From Natronospirillum operosum (GTDB lineage Bacteria; Pseudomonadota; Gammaproteobacteria; Pseudomonadales; Natronospirillaceae): a DNA stretch of 64,000 nt. The position numbers were made by a program, and so were the translations under genes. The notes below the pieces were generated by a model. The model worked only from the letters and a program-made list of their open reading frames with translations, was not told the origin of the DNA and ran no database searches. The stretch is taken from positions 124,001 to 188,000 of the forward strand of contig NZ_SRMF01000004.1 of the NCBI RefSeq assembly GCF_004768465.1. The letters run 5' to 3'. The number at the start of each line of letters is the position of its first letter. The first letter of the stretch is position 1. This document shows, piece by piece, positions 9,101-22,482 of this stretch.

Positions 9101-10162
9101 GATTTGCGAACCATTGCCGCAGAAAAGCTCAGCAAAAAGAGCCTGCTTGCCAGTCAAAAAGCCTATTGGCTGGTCGCCGCTCTGGGGGCAGATCCAGAGG
9201 GTTACGAGGAGACACTGCTGCAGGAACTCAAGCATTCGACTCAGCGCCTGAGAACGACTGCCGATGTGCTGGAGAAGGTAGCCACAGAAGATACTCTTCA
9301 CACCTTTTCTCCCCAATTGACTGGGCAACTGATCGAGTTGTTGATTCCGCAACAAAGCCTTGAACTTGAAAGCGGATGGGTAACGCTTGAGCACCGTTTG
9401 GGTGATTTTTCACGTGCGCTGATATCACGCCTTTCATCTGATCCGGACCCTGCCTGCACGCAGGAAATTGAGAGACTGCTACAACTTGAACTGCCGGACA
9501 CCCTGAAATTCTCGCTGGCCAGTGCCAGGGAATCTCAGGTGTTGGCCCGTCGCGATCACGAATACCGGTTTCTCGACATCCATCAAGTGTCAAAGGTACT
9601 GCACAATCAGAGCCCGCAGAGTGCGAAAGACTTGCAGCACCTGGTGCTGGACGTGTTGCAGCAGATTGCAGAGGACTTGAGAAGCAGCAGAGCCGATATT
9701 TTCAAGCATTTCTGGGACAGGCCCAGCAAGTCGGACCGGACACCAAGACTTGAGAATGAGTGCCGGGATACGCTGATCAGCCTGCTCAAAGACAAACTGG
9801 ACAGCTTCGACATCAGAGTTGACCCAGAAAGCGATCATCGGAATGACAAGCGTTCTGACATACAACTCAGCTATCGCAACAGCCTCTCGCTGCCGGTGGA
9901 AGTCAAGCTCGAGAGCAGTGACGACCTCTGGACGGCCATGCATCAGCAATTGATGGCTCAATATACGATCACTCCGGAGTCGGGAGGACGCGGGTTGTTC
10001 GTGGTGTTCTGGTTCAACAAGACGCCCACCAGGCCGCCACCGGGCGGTCTGCCTAAACCCAAATCCGCTGCGGAACTGAAACGCATGCTGGAAAAGCTTT
10101 TGAACAGAACTGAGGCCGATCTAATCAAGGTCATTGTGCTCGATGCAAGTTGGTCCAACTGA
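6143..10162 (+). CDS. Giant NACHT-like STAND NTPase with C-terminal nuclease-like motif
   Basis: 1339 aa. An N-terminal NTPase has Walker A GEPGSGKTT (38-46) and a NACHT-style Walker B TLFLDGLDE (about 85-93), followed by FRLACRAADWRG. About 900 residues of probable alpha-helical repeats come next, with no family I recognise. The C-terminus has RSDIQLSYR, then LPVEVKLESS (about 1236-1258). That D-x(13-15)-ExK spacing is typical of PD-(D/E)XK nucleases, with an upstream Glu in ENECRD. Bacterial NACHT/STAND proteins often act in phage defence: a helical sensor triggers oligomerisation and an effector domain. Here the putative effector would be C-terminal. The 6-bp gap to the DUF4143 gene indicates a two-protein system. 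Defence function is inference. Confidence 0.75.
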   Translation: MRCERQIELLQKDGSAKQAAEIGSLADFRHTPAWVLLGEPGSGKTTALQYEAEVLGDNGLYRTLAEFLAEDTVLDEWRGKTLFLDGLDEIRGSGDQMLLHRIASRLRQLGNPRFRLACRAADWRGRSDLDRLKSCSPNQQIAQLTLRPLDRTDILTLLRDEYQFENADQFIQQAEQHGIDALLGNPISLELLVKAMRQQGSQSWPAGRYDVLDLACRELVTESNRDHRDRLRDFPIPPESLLDSAGELSALILLADIQGLATDQDAGSDLYPTVADLRLGNSSAAAQSLSTRLFSVAAPERMRPVHRTVAEFLGARWINRQLADKRLMPHRLLSQLLAPDGGLVAELRGLTAWLAALNADLCQKLTDADPVAVALYGDIQLLPAASQRYLLRALFNKARGLPQLHWQLAQSPTSGDLATAELLEDFQGLLTGYRHAEASQAELSIALTIFMHRPKALPELKGNLLNIVQDARCWQINRIRALESWLGQCAPDEVSGLLQAVGTGQVQDADDELLGHLLEFVYPNHLRTLDLLDYFHPLKQRNLLGTYWGFWRLSLWDKLPEADMPALLDQLVKRPELFEGEDQLSAARDLADRLLVTTLQFHGDQIDDDRLFQWLGVGIDQYGLLRRDREMHNQIRDWLSARPERVKAMVRRVVEKDGAEERHRWLMDQGRLHDARHPNDMADWLLSVAASADESVAVACVNYLAQGINAGHNPITLTLDQVLTWQQNHPDRAHLLKPLLVCNLPSLQTQQAEWQVRENDRRQELRSKRTQAVRPLIPAIRDGTAEAHVYDQLAKLWHGRFYDTPGDTPQERFQSYCDVGDVLFEATQTGFVTCVREVELPTAQKIIDLRANDQRHRLDLAVLTGAQILLETNRDDFDALPDQRLASLVAFDLVDGGEGRHDWWAHCLSSRPQLTASVYIDYAITLLKAGKDYLSGSYALYHDDQYRALALYALPDLLRRFPLRARRHQLNHLTHFIRAAQKLVPDDLRTIAAEKLSKKSLLASQKAYWLVAALGADPEGYEETLLQELKHSTQRLRTTADVLEKVATEDTLHTFSPQLTGQLIELLIPQQSLELESGWVTLEHRLGDFSRALISRLSSDPDPACTQEIERLLQLELPDTLKFSLASARESQVLARRDHEYRFLDIHQVSKVLHNQSPQSAKDLQHLVLDVLQQIAEDLRSSRADIFKHFWDRPSKSDRTPRLENECRDTLISLLKDKLDSFDIRVDPESDHRNDKRSDIQLSYRNSLSLPVEVKLESSDDLWTAMHQQLMAQYTITPESGGRGLFVVFWFNKTPTRPPPGGLPKPKSAAELKRMLEKLLNRTEADLIKVIVLDASWSN

Positions 10163-10222
10163 CCCAACTGCCGTATATTTAGCGGTCCTTGATTTCAACT
10201 GACCGGAAGTGACGGCACCTCT

Positions 10223-15958
<5,736 letters not shown>

Positions 15959-16010
15959 GGTGTATACATTTAATAAGATACAGTATTTCCGCTCAAGCGT
16001 CATACATTGG

Positions 16011-17195
16011 CTAAGAAAGCTCCTTATTTAATTCATTACTTTCGATTATTTTAGTGGGATTAGAATGAATTAATTGATCTATGTACATTAATATAGAATA
16101 AGTAAGTATAGGGGGGACAGCATTCGCGATGAGTTTGCGGATAGAGGTGATAGAATCTACAGCGTCAAAATTGTACCAGTCTGGAAAACCTTGAATCCGC
16201 ATTGCTTCTCTTGCTGTAATAGGTCGCCTCTCACTCGGGTGAATATATCTGCCTTGTCCCATAGAACCGAATCCTGATGTAATAGTCTGAGCCGGCTGAT
16301 CCCATCTGAGTCGGCCATATACAGACTTATAGCTATGCTTCTTATCCCTGTGGCATGGTGGGCGCATCTCGTTAGGTAGATCATACAAGTCATTAGCAAA
16401 TAAATAATCAATCCTAGTTTGATTGTCATCGCTAATTTTTGTAGTTCTGTCTAATATTGAGTCATCGTATATTTTTATATCTTTAAGCCATGCAGATAAA
16501 GTATTATCGTTTTGAGGTTTGAATGATGAATCAGTTATCTCCGTAAACATGGAATTCTTGCTAGCCAAAAGAATATGGCGTTTTCGTTTTTGGGGTATTC
16601 CGATTTTATCAAATGAAATAACAATTTCAGTATTGTAGTATCCTATTGAGTCTAAGAAGTTTTTTGTCTTTTGGACAACTTTCTCTTTAGAGTGTACTAT
16701 TTCGGGCACATTCTCAATAATTACAAAACTAGGCTTTAAAATCTCAACAGCTCTTGGAACTACGAAATATAACTCATTTCTCGGGTCGAGTCGTCTAGTT
16801 GAATTATTTAAGCTAGAATGCCCTTGGCAGGGAGGGCCTGCCATTAGCATGTCAACATGGCCAGCTGTATCAGCAATTTTTGATTCGGTTGGGGATAATG
16901 CATTTCCTAGGGGCGAAAAAACACTAGAAAGGTCGGTGCCTAAAAAATTATTTATAACCTCACTAAAGTTAGATTGATATGCTGAGAGTGCATCTGTATT
17001 TGAATCTGCAGCCAGCGTAATCTCCATGTTAAGCCCCAGCTCAGATGCTGCCATAGTGGCTCCCGCCGTCATTCCCCCTGCACCACAGAACAGGTCTACT
17101 ACTTTTAGATCCCGGGTGCCACCAACCGGTAGATTAAATGGCCTTTTAACAGCCTCTAAAGGACTCGTAAAACTGTTTAATCGTTTATGCGACAT
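16011..17195 (-). CDS. DNA (cytosine-5) methyltransferase, island module A
   Basis: 394 aa. The m5C motifs are in order: I VVDLFCGAGGMTAG, IV GPPCQGHS with the catalytic Cys, VI ENVPE, VIII PQKRKRH, then a target-recognition region, then IX-X around ITAREAMRIQGFP and IANAVPP. The enzyme methylates cytosine C5 at a specific site, probably to mark self DNA. Its start overlaps the HEPN gene stop by 11 bp, making it third in the leftward DUF262-HEPN-MTase operon. The coding sequence is conspicuously AT-rich next to uvrA, a sign of horizontal transfer. No classical restriction endonuclease is adjacent. Confidence 0.92.
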   Translation of the reverse strand: MSHKRLNSFTSPLEAVKRPFNLPVGGTRDLKVVDLFCGAGGMTAGATMAASELGLNMEITLAADSNTDALSAYQSNFSEVINNFLGTDLSSVFSPLGNALSPTESKIADTAGHVDMLMAGPPCQGHSSLNNSTRRLDPRNELYFVVPRAVEILKPSFVIIENVPEIVHSKEKVVQKTKNFLDSIGYYNTEIVISFDKIGIPQKRKRHILLASKNSMFTEITDSSFKPQNDNTLSAWLKDIKIYDDSILDRTTKISDDNQTRIDYLFANDLYDLPNEMRPPCHRDKKHSYKSVYGRLRWDQPAQTITSGFGSMGQGRYIHPSERRPITAREAMRIQGFPDWYNFDAVDSITSIRKLIANAVPPILTYSILMYIDQLIHSNPTKIIESNELNKELS

Positions 17196-17883
17196 AGCCT
17201 GAGTTTTTTATATATTTGTCGATATTACGAATTACACTTCTTAAAAAAACAACAGTTTCTTTTCTAAGTGAGGCTAAATCTTCGTGCGTATATTCCCTGC
17301 CGCATTCCGCGAAAGAAATATGCCCGTGGGCTAACGCATTTCTCTTCTCTTTGATAGTCAACAGCTGAGACCCACCATTTGCTTTATAGTGTACTTTCTC
17401 GCTAATGCCATGTTTTTTTAAAAGCTCCCTAGTTTTTCTGGCGTCTAAGTTACCAGAAATCGGGAGGGAGTCAATAGACAGACTTAACGGCTGACTATTA
17501 AGTATGTCAGAAACCATGTCTGAGATTAGGTTACGATAAGTTGATTGATTTGAGGAAACAGGATCTTTCCCTTTAAAAGATTGCATTATCCAAATTAATT
17601 TATATTCGTCTTTGAATTCCGAAATCACTTTATTTTCATTTTGTATGCAATCATAAAGCTCTTTAAAAGATGATCGAATTGTTGATTCAATTAGGTTGTA
17701 TAATAACAAGAAGAAAGTAGCTTTCATTACTTTTGGTAAATCATTCCCCATTTTAATTTTTACAGAATTTCTGCTTCCAGTTCTGTAAAAACTATAGTCC
17801 TCGTTCTCCATTTTATAGATGGCATTTAAATATTCTTTAACTTCGTTTGCCCGCTCCTCAAACTCTTCTCTAATAATTTCCAT
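17185..17883 (-). CDS. HEPN-domain protein, MAE_28990/MAE_18760-like
   Basis: 232 aa, largely helical. The signature is R181-N-A-L-A-H186, matching the HEPN RNase motif R-x4-H with the Asn after Arg. The N-terminal region (MEIIREEFEERANEVKEYL, later FFLLLYNLIESTIRSSF) is like MAE_28990-type HEPN proteins. Those are known from comparative genomics to travel with restriction-modification genes and DUF262 proteins. The likely role is a metal-independent RNase or toxin-like effector. It starts 1 bp after the DUF262 stop and overlaps the methyltransferase start, so it is in the same operon. Family assignment is by eye. Confidence 0.72.
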   Translation of the reverse strand: MEIIREEFEERANEVKEYLNAIYKMENEDYSFYRTGSRNSVKIKMGNDLPKVMKATFFLLLYNLIESTIRSSFKELYDCIQNENKVISEFKDEYKLIWIMQSFKGKDPVSSNQSTYRNLISDMVSDILNSQPLSLSIDSLPISGNLDARKTRELLKKHGISEKVHYKANGGSQLLTIKEKRNALAHGHISFAECGREYTHEDLASLRKETVVFLRSVIRNIDKYIKNSGYVA

Positions 17884-17884
17884 C

Positions 17885-18934
17885 TTATTTACCTAACAGC
17901 ATATCTCTAACGAACTCAACGCGTTTTTTTAGTTTCGGGGCTGAATTGCTGGCATGAGTAGTTGTGTGGAATTGAAATTCCTCTGAATCAAGCCAAGAGA
18001 GTGATCCTGGCGTTAAATTGGGATTTTGCCGCAACGCGAGGTTCGTGCCGACAGCAATAGCCTCAAACCTAACTCTCGGAGTGCTAGAGGAGTTTTTTGT
18101 TTTAGCGAACCCATTAGGGAAGTGCCGGTTCACAAAGTGCATTGTTTGATTGAATTCGCTTTCCATTTTATCTTTGTCGAAGTTATCCCGGAGATCTTCA
18201 GTGTATTTATCAAGAAACTTATATACATCGTGTTTAAATACTTTGTATCGATCTGAGTATGCGAAGAATCTTAACACAAGTTCCTCTGGTTCTCTGCGAC
18301 TCACTAGAGACTTTGATACCGGGCATGTCTTCCTGAACATGGCATCACTAGCACAACGAATCACAAATTGCATAAATGGAGACTCAAAGTCGCCGCGCCG
18401 AACCTCAGAGGGTTTTGCTTTTACGGAACCCGTGTTAATTCTATTGAATATTTCTTTCCTTCTGTTTGCTGATGTCGCATCTTCTAAGACAACTATCCTC
18501 AACGCCTTAGTGTCAAATTTTCGTTGTTGAGACTCAGGCAAGTCTTCATATGTAAAGCCTTTTAAGCTATCTAGTATTTTGAGGTCTTTAAGTTTCAGGT
18601 CGCTGTTCCTGAACTCCTCAAGCGTTTGAATACGTTGTGCTCCGTCTACTATTTCTAGTCTACCGTCATCTAAGTCGGCTAGAAACATCATAGGTACAGG
18701 AAGCCCCAGAATAATTGACTCAATGAATCGCTCTTTATGATTTTGTGGCCAAATGAACTCTCTTTGGTATTTTGGCACAAAAAATAGTCCATCTTGAAAT
18801 TTTTGTATAATATATTCGATGGTGAAATCTCTAATGTCGTATCTGGTTTCTTTTTGCTGCTCACGTATTTGGTTCTCAGCAGCATCACGAGTGTCCTTAG
18901 ATACTGGGAAAGCTAAAGAGTTTTGATTTTTCAT
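17885..18934 (-). CDS. DUF262 (ParB/GmrSD-N-like) protein
   Basis: 349 aa. The N-terminal DUF262 hallmarks are YQREFIWP (56-63) and IVDGAQRIQTL (95-105), the DGxQR loop shared with GmrS-like and ParB-fold NTPase/nuclease domains. There is no DUF1524 HNH motif at the C-terminus, so unlike GmrSD or type IV enzymes this protein appears to be a stand-alone DUF262 unit. It is first in the leftward operon with the HEPN and m5C methyltransferase genes. It could be the sensor or nicking component of a modification-dependent or restriction-like system; the role is inferred from the neighbours. Confidence 0.82.
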   Translation of the reverse strand: MKNQNSLAFPVSKDTRDAAENQIREQQKETRYDIRDFTIEYIIQKFQDGLFFVPKYQREFIWPQNHKERFIESIILGLPVPMMFLADLDDGRLEIVDGAQRIQTLEEFRNSDLKLKDLKILDSLKGFTYEDLPESQQRKFDTKALRIVVLEDATSANRRKEIFNRINTGSVKAKPSEVRRGDFESPFMQFVIRCASDAMFRKTCPVSKSLVSRREPEELVLRFFAYSDRYKVFKHDVYKFLDKYTEDLRDNFDKDKMESEFNQTMHFVNRHFPNGFAKTKNSSSTPRVRFEAIAVGTNLALRQNPNLTPGSLSWLDSEEFQFHTTTHASNSAPKLKKRVEFVRDMLLGK

Positions 18935-18944
18935 CTGCTATTCC

Positions 18945-18958
18945 TTTACTTTAGTAAA
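18945..18958. promoter_or_regulatory. Inverted repeat before the DUF262 operon
   Basis: TTTACT-TT-AGTAAA lies between the predicted promoter and the ATG at 18934, overlapping the 5' leader. It is a plausible operator; no regulator gene is obvious in the module. Confidence 0.35.
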
Positions 18959-18970
18959 CATTATCGAATA

Positions 18971-18998
18971 ATTATATTTTGGGATACTTTAATGTCAC
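18971..18998 (-). promoter_or_regulatory. Promoter of the DUF262-HEPN-methyltransferase operon
   Basis: On the minus strand, GTGACA (18998-18993) is separated by 16 bases from a perfect TATAAT (18976-18971), about 35 bp upstream of the DUF262 start. Five of six -35 bases and all six -10 bases match sigma70 consensus. Confidence 0.55.
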
Positions 18999-19049
18999 CG
19001 CTACTGGTAGCCTCTATTATTTAGTAGTAGTGCTGTATAGGGGTGTCGC

Positions 19050-19440
19050 CCAGATAAATCGGACACATTTCTGTTAAGCAACGGCCTGCTCGTACTCTAT
19101 CGTCCTTCGGTAGCCGATACCAGGGGCAGGCATTGCGGGCTGTAGAAGCCATCGAGGTAATTGCTGACTGCCGTGTACAGCCATACTCAGCACCCCGATC
19201 TGTATGGAAGATCAGCCCCGGTGCTGGCTTCCTCTGTCCAGTGCCGGGCGCAGCGCCACACGCGTCACTATGGCTGTTTTTTCATGGCTCAGTTTCCAAC
19301 TGACAATGCGCCGTGTGAACCGATCCATTACCACCGACAGATAGCGCCATTTCTGGCCTACGCGGATAATAGTGTAGAGCGCCACGTTAATCTGCTTGTA
19401 AGGCGACACCCAGATTTACGCACCCCGGGGTGATTGTCTA
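19050..19440 (-). mobile_element. IS3-family transposase fragment (OrfB C-terminus plus IS end)
   Basis: The reverse strand encodes rve-type integrase pieces such as WRYLSVVMDRFTRRIVSWKL and, in another frame, the C-terminal tail IGYRRTIEYEQAVA ending at the stop at 19074-19076. This is followed by the outer IS end (CGGACACATTTCTG on the plus strand). Frames are broken and the N-terminal half is missing, so it is dead. The same IS-end sequence recurs at 23667-23690. Confidence 0.75.
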
Positions 19441-19501
19441 CGCTGCTCTCCTGTCCATTGCGGGGAGCGGCGTACCGATGACCACTCACTTGGAGGTACG
19501 T

Positions 19502-19570
19502 ATGACTATCAAGACCCTGGCCCGCAAGGGCACACCCAAGCGGGCCATTGCCCGCCAACTGGACAACTAG
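19502..19570 (+). pseudogene. IS21-family IstA N-terminal remnant
   Basis: A 22-codon frame, MTIKTLARKGTPKRAIARQL plus two codons and a stop, matches the N-terminal helix-turn-helix of IstA transposases. The rest of the gene is absent. It has a GGAGG ribosome site just upstream. It is a fossil fragment, too short to be functional. Confidence 0.55.
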
Positions 19571-19649
19571 GTTGACAGAGAGGGTCCGCTTCCAGCTTGC
19601 GGATCTCTTTCCGTTGTCAACACCAACTTAGATTGTCCGCTTTGGGGGT

Positions 19650-19795
19650 GCGGATCTTTTCTTGGACAGGTTCATGCTGCAAAACCCAAGCTAACTCGAT
19701 ACTCAAGGGGGCTCAAGCCACCCAGCGATATTTTAATTCGCTTCTCGTTGTACCAGCGGAGGTACGTCGAGCTCTTCCATAAATTGCTCAAGTAA
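19650..19795 (-). mobile_element. IS3/IS150-group transposase C-terminal remnant
   Basis: The reverse strand reads YLRWYNEKRIKISLGGLSP followed by LEYRVSLGFAA and a stop. This is the typical OrfB C-terminus of IS3-family elements, and it is followed by a TGTCCAAGAAAAGATCCGCA-type terminal sequence. A frameshift lies upstream and nothing N-terminal remains. The rest of 18960-19829 holds no intact gene. Confidence 0.65.
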
Positions 19796-19829
19796 GTATT
19801 AGGGTATGTCCAAACTGTCTGACAACACT

Positions 19830-20702
19830 TCATTGGCTCCCAGGTATATACACCCTAGCGGGTAGTAGAGTTAACCCTACGCTTGAACCGGTCATTTCTT
19901 TGAGTTGCTTTGCTCCATAGGGTGAGCGAGGTAACTGGTTTATTTCACGAATACAGATTCGGAGCGAAACATCTATGATCTCAATTGTTTCAGACTGGGC
20001 CTTCTTTGCCTTATTAGGAGTTGGATATTTGTACTGCGTAATCCCAGAATTCTTCATTAATAATATGGTGCCGCCTCTTTCGGAACGCGCCAGGTTTCCT
20101 CTACGAGAGCCAGGACTGGATGTGTAGTGACTCGACAGGTTGTGATGAACGTAATCACAAAGCTGGTCGTACTTTCCGACTAGGTTTTTTCCTTCTGTGC
20201 TAGCAACCAGTTTGGTAAGTGACTGCATGACATTGAAAGGCTCAAGGTGCTTTTTCGACGTTCCCGTTGTCTTTAATTGCTTTGCAAGTTCTTTATTTGA
20301 TGTGCCGAACCGGGCGCGCATAATGATACCGAAAAATTGTTCTCCCTTGGGTCTCCACTTCTCTTCCGGTTCCTTTGTGATTGAAGTCAAGCGGTCAGTA
20401 ACATCATGAAGAAATGCTGCGAGTTCCAGTAATGACCTGGTAAATAGGTACATTCCTAGAGAAGAGTTCAATCTAGCGTTCTCAAGGTATCCGTCCACCA
20501 GTGCAACGGTCTTTATCTGGTTTGCCGCTACGAAATTCTCACCATGCAAGGTACACATTTGATGCAGATACTTGAATTGTCGCAGCTTATCACCGCTACG
20601 CGCTGCCATATTGAGTTTCATTGCAGGCTCAGGTATTTCAATACCAGCGTACAGCTCTTCTCGATAGCAGCGGACTTGCTCTTCAATGTCATTTAAGTCC
20701 AT
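19830..20702 (-). CDS. Uncharacterised 290-aa protein of island module B
   Basis: The family is not firmly recognised. The protein is helical and soluble, with RSLLELAAFLHDVTDRL near the middle and KYDQLCDYVHHNLSSH around 178-193. That Y-x2-L-x3-VHxN pattern occurs in DUF5677/HEPN-like helical proteins, but the strict RNase motif (R-x4-6-H) is not obvious. It lies 115 bp downstream of the GHKL ATPase gene, on the same strand, with a good GAGGTG ribosome site. It may be the effector of that module or an independent gene. No nuclease motif is visible. Confidence 0.6.
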   Translation of the reverse strand: MDLNDIEEQVRCYREELYAGIEIPEPAMKLNMAARSGDKLRQFKYLHQMCTLHGENFVAANQIKTVALVDGYLENARLNSSLGMYLFTRSLLELAAFLHDVTDRLTSITKEPEEKWRPKGEQFFGIIMRARFGTSNKELAKQLKTTGTSKKHLEPFNVMQSLTKLVASTEGKNLVGKYDQLCDYVHHNLSSHYTSSPGSRRGNLARSERGGTILLMKNSGITQYKYPTPNKAKKAQSETIEIIDVSLRICIREINQLPRSPYGAKQLKEMTGSSVGLTLLPARVYIPGSQ

Positions 20703-20817
20703 TTACACCTCACATCAGGCCTAATACCCTGAATATTCTGCCAAATTCGAGTGGCTGCGGAAATTGATAATCTTATATCTGACAAATTAGTCGGTCCTGA
20801 AGGAAGTAGGCTGTGTG

Positions 20818-22482
20818 TCAACCTTTGTCGATACCGGACACAAGTTTTTTCACTCGCGCCTTAATGTTTTCGTAAGCCAAAGAGAGATGCGCTTTACCGT
20901 TTTCGGTTAGGAGGCCAGTGTGGCCCACTACATTTCTGACGGGGCGGTATGACACGGCATCAGTCCAAAGAGACTGGCTCTTACCCCCGTCTTTCTTCCT
21001 CTCCACACTAAAAGCCAAATCGTCCATACCAAGATAGCTGAGGTCGTTGTTACCTTTACGAATTGAAAAGCTGATGTTCGCCTCGCCTTTGCGGTTTGCT
21101 TCTCTATCCCTCCATTCCTGAGCAGTCTTCTCAATATTTGGTTTCAGTGGGACGCGTTTGTCCTCAAGGTACTTCCGCACTAGGTTTTCGGAGAGAAAAC
21201 AGTCCACGTAGGCTGAAACATTGAATTCTGCATCATCACGAAGTTCATCCAACCAAGCATCCACTTGATCCTTCGCTGGTGCGTCCTTCTCTGGCCGATA
21301 CTCGTCCTGCGTTGCAGTATATAGGTCACGAGCCTTACGTTGTTTTTTAGTCTTCCGTTCGTTTTCAACGTCACCTTCCTCGCCACGCCTCAAGCGATAC
21401 TTGTCCCAGTCGTCGAATATTCTCAGCAGAGCATCTCTCTTCAAATAATCCAATAAGGCTTGAAAATTCGCATCGTCTTCAACTACGCCCTCTCGGCTGC
21501 TAGTGAACGGATCCTTCCCCTCGGAATCCATTGAGTCGAAGTGGATCTGACCATAGATGTAACTTTCGACGATACGTTGAGTAGGAATATGTTTGATTAG
21601 GTTTTTTTCCCTCAAACGGCCGTTCACGAACAAATCAATCGTGGCACGTTCTTCAGTTCCGGTAATTTTCAAATGGCGCGGTAACTCCACTGACGCGACA
21701 AAACCCTTGATGTCGAGTGCAGTTGTTAGTTCAATTTTGTCGTGCTTCAAATTTCCTAATGCATTTAAAAAACTATCCTGACAATTATTTATGTCCCATA
21801 AAAACTCAGTTTTTTGAACAAGATCTTTCAGGTCGTTAATTGAAACTTGTTCATCATTAACGAAGATCGAAAACTCTTTATCGATAAGTGTGAATCGAAA
21901 ACTAAGTGCCAACATTTTCTTTATATGCGCAATAGAGTTTCGAATTTGCTCTTTTGTATCTTCAAAGATCACTATTGTCCCTTGAGGATGTTGGTCGATC
22001 AAATCAGAAATCAAGTCAAAGTTCAACCCCTCCAACGGGTACTTTTCTGGTGTTAAATCACTCTGGATAGCGCGATCTAGGTCTGAGTTATTAATTAGTC
22101 CGCCGACATACTCTAGTCCTTGCTTTCGCGAGAATACGGAGATTCGTTCGGCGCAAGACAGTAACGCCAACTTGCCTATCCCTTTGGCACCAATGAATGG
22201 TCGCCCTGAGGCAGACTTCATTCCTCCATCTTTTCTCTTCGAATATCCGATCTTAAGGAATTTGTTCTGAAAGTCATCAGAGTCCATGCCAACCCCATCA
22301 TCTCGAATTGAAAACGTGGAGCTTTCGCGATTTATATTTATCCAAACATTTTTGGCATCCGCGTCCCAGGCATTGGATATTGCCTCACCTAATACCGTAA
22401 TGAAGTTTCGATACAGATTCCGACCGAGGTGATTTAGTACGCTCAACGAAATTTCAAAATTGAAATTCTGGTTATCGGGCAT
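20818..22482 (-). CDS. MORC-like (paraMORC) GHKL ATPase, island module B
   Basis: 554 aa from the ATG at 22482; a TTG nine bases earlier is also in frame. The Bergerat ATP fold is clear: EAISNAWDADA (N box), IRDDGVGMDSD (G1), RPFIGAKGIGKLAL (G2). The family includes Hsp90, MutL and MORC. Prokaryotic MORC-like members are known to be linked to restriction-modification genes, where they may act as ATP-driven clamps or DNA-reshaping machines. The start overlaps the methyltransferase stop by 11 bp (translational coupling). The C-terminal half is charged and has no recognised domain. The partner nuclease normally expected is not evident. Confidence 0.8.
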   Translation of the reverse strand: MPDNQNFNFEISLSVLNHLGRNLYRNFITVLGEAISNAWDADAKNVWININRESSTFSIRDDGVGMDSDDFQNKFLKIGYSKRKDGGMKSASGRPFIGAKGIGKLALLSCAERISVFSRKQGLEYVGGLINNSDLDRAIQSDLTPEKYPLEGLNFDLISDLIDQHPQGTIVIFEDTKEQIRNSIAHIKKMLALSFRFTLIDKEFSIFVNDEQVSINDLKDLVQKTEFLWDINNCQDSFLNALGNLKHDKIELTTALDIKGFVASVELPRHLKITGTEERATIDLFVNGRLREKNLIKHIPTQRIVESYIYGQIHFDSMDSEGKDPFTSSREGVVEDDANFQALLDYLKRDALLRIFDDWDKYRLRRGEEGDVENERKTKKQRKARDLYTATQDEYRPEKDAPAKDQVDAWLDELRDDAEFNVSAYVDCFLSENLVRKYLEDKRVPLKPNIEKTAQEWRDREANRKGEANISFSIRKGNNDLSYLGMDDLAFSVERKKDGGKSQSLWTDAVSYRPVRNVVGHTGLLTENGKAHLSLAYENIKARVKKLVSGIDKG

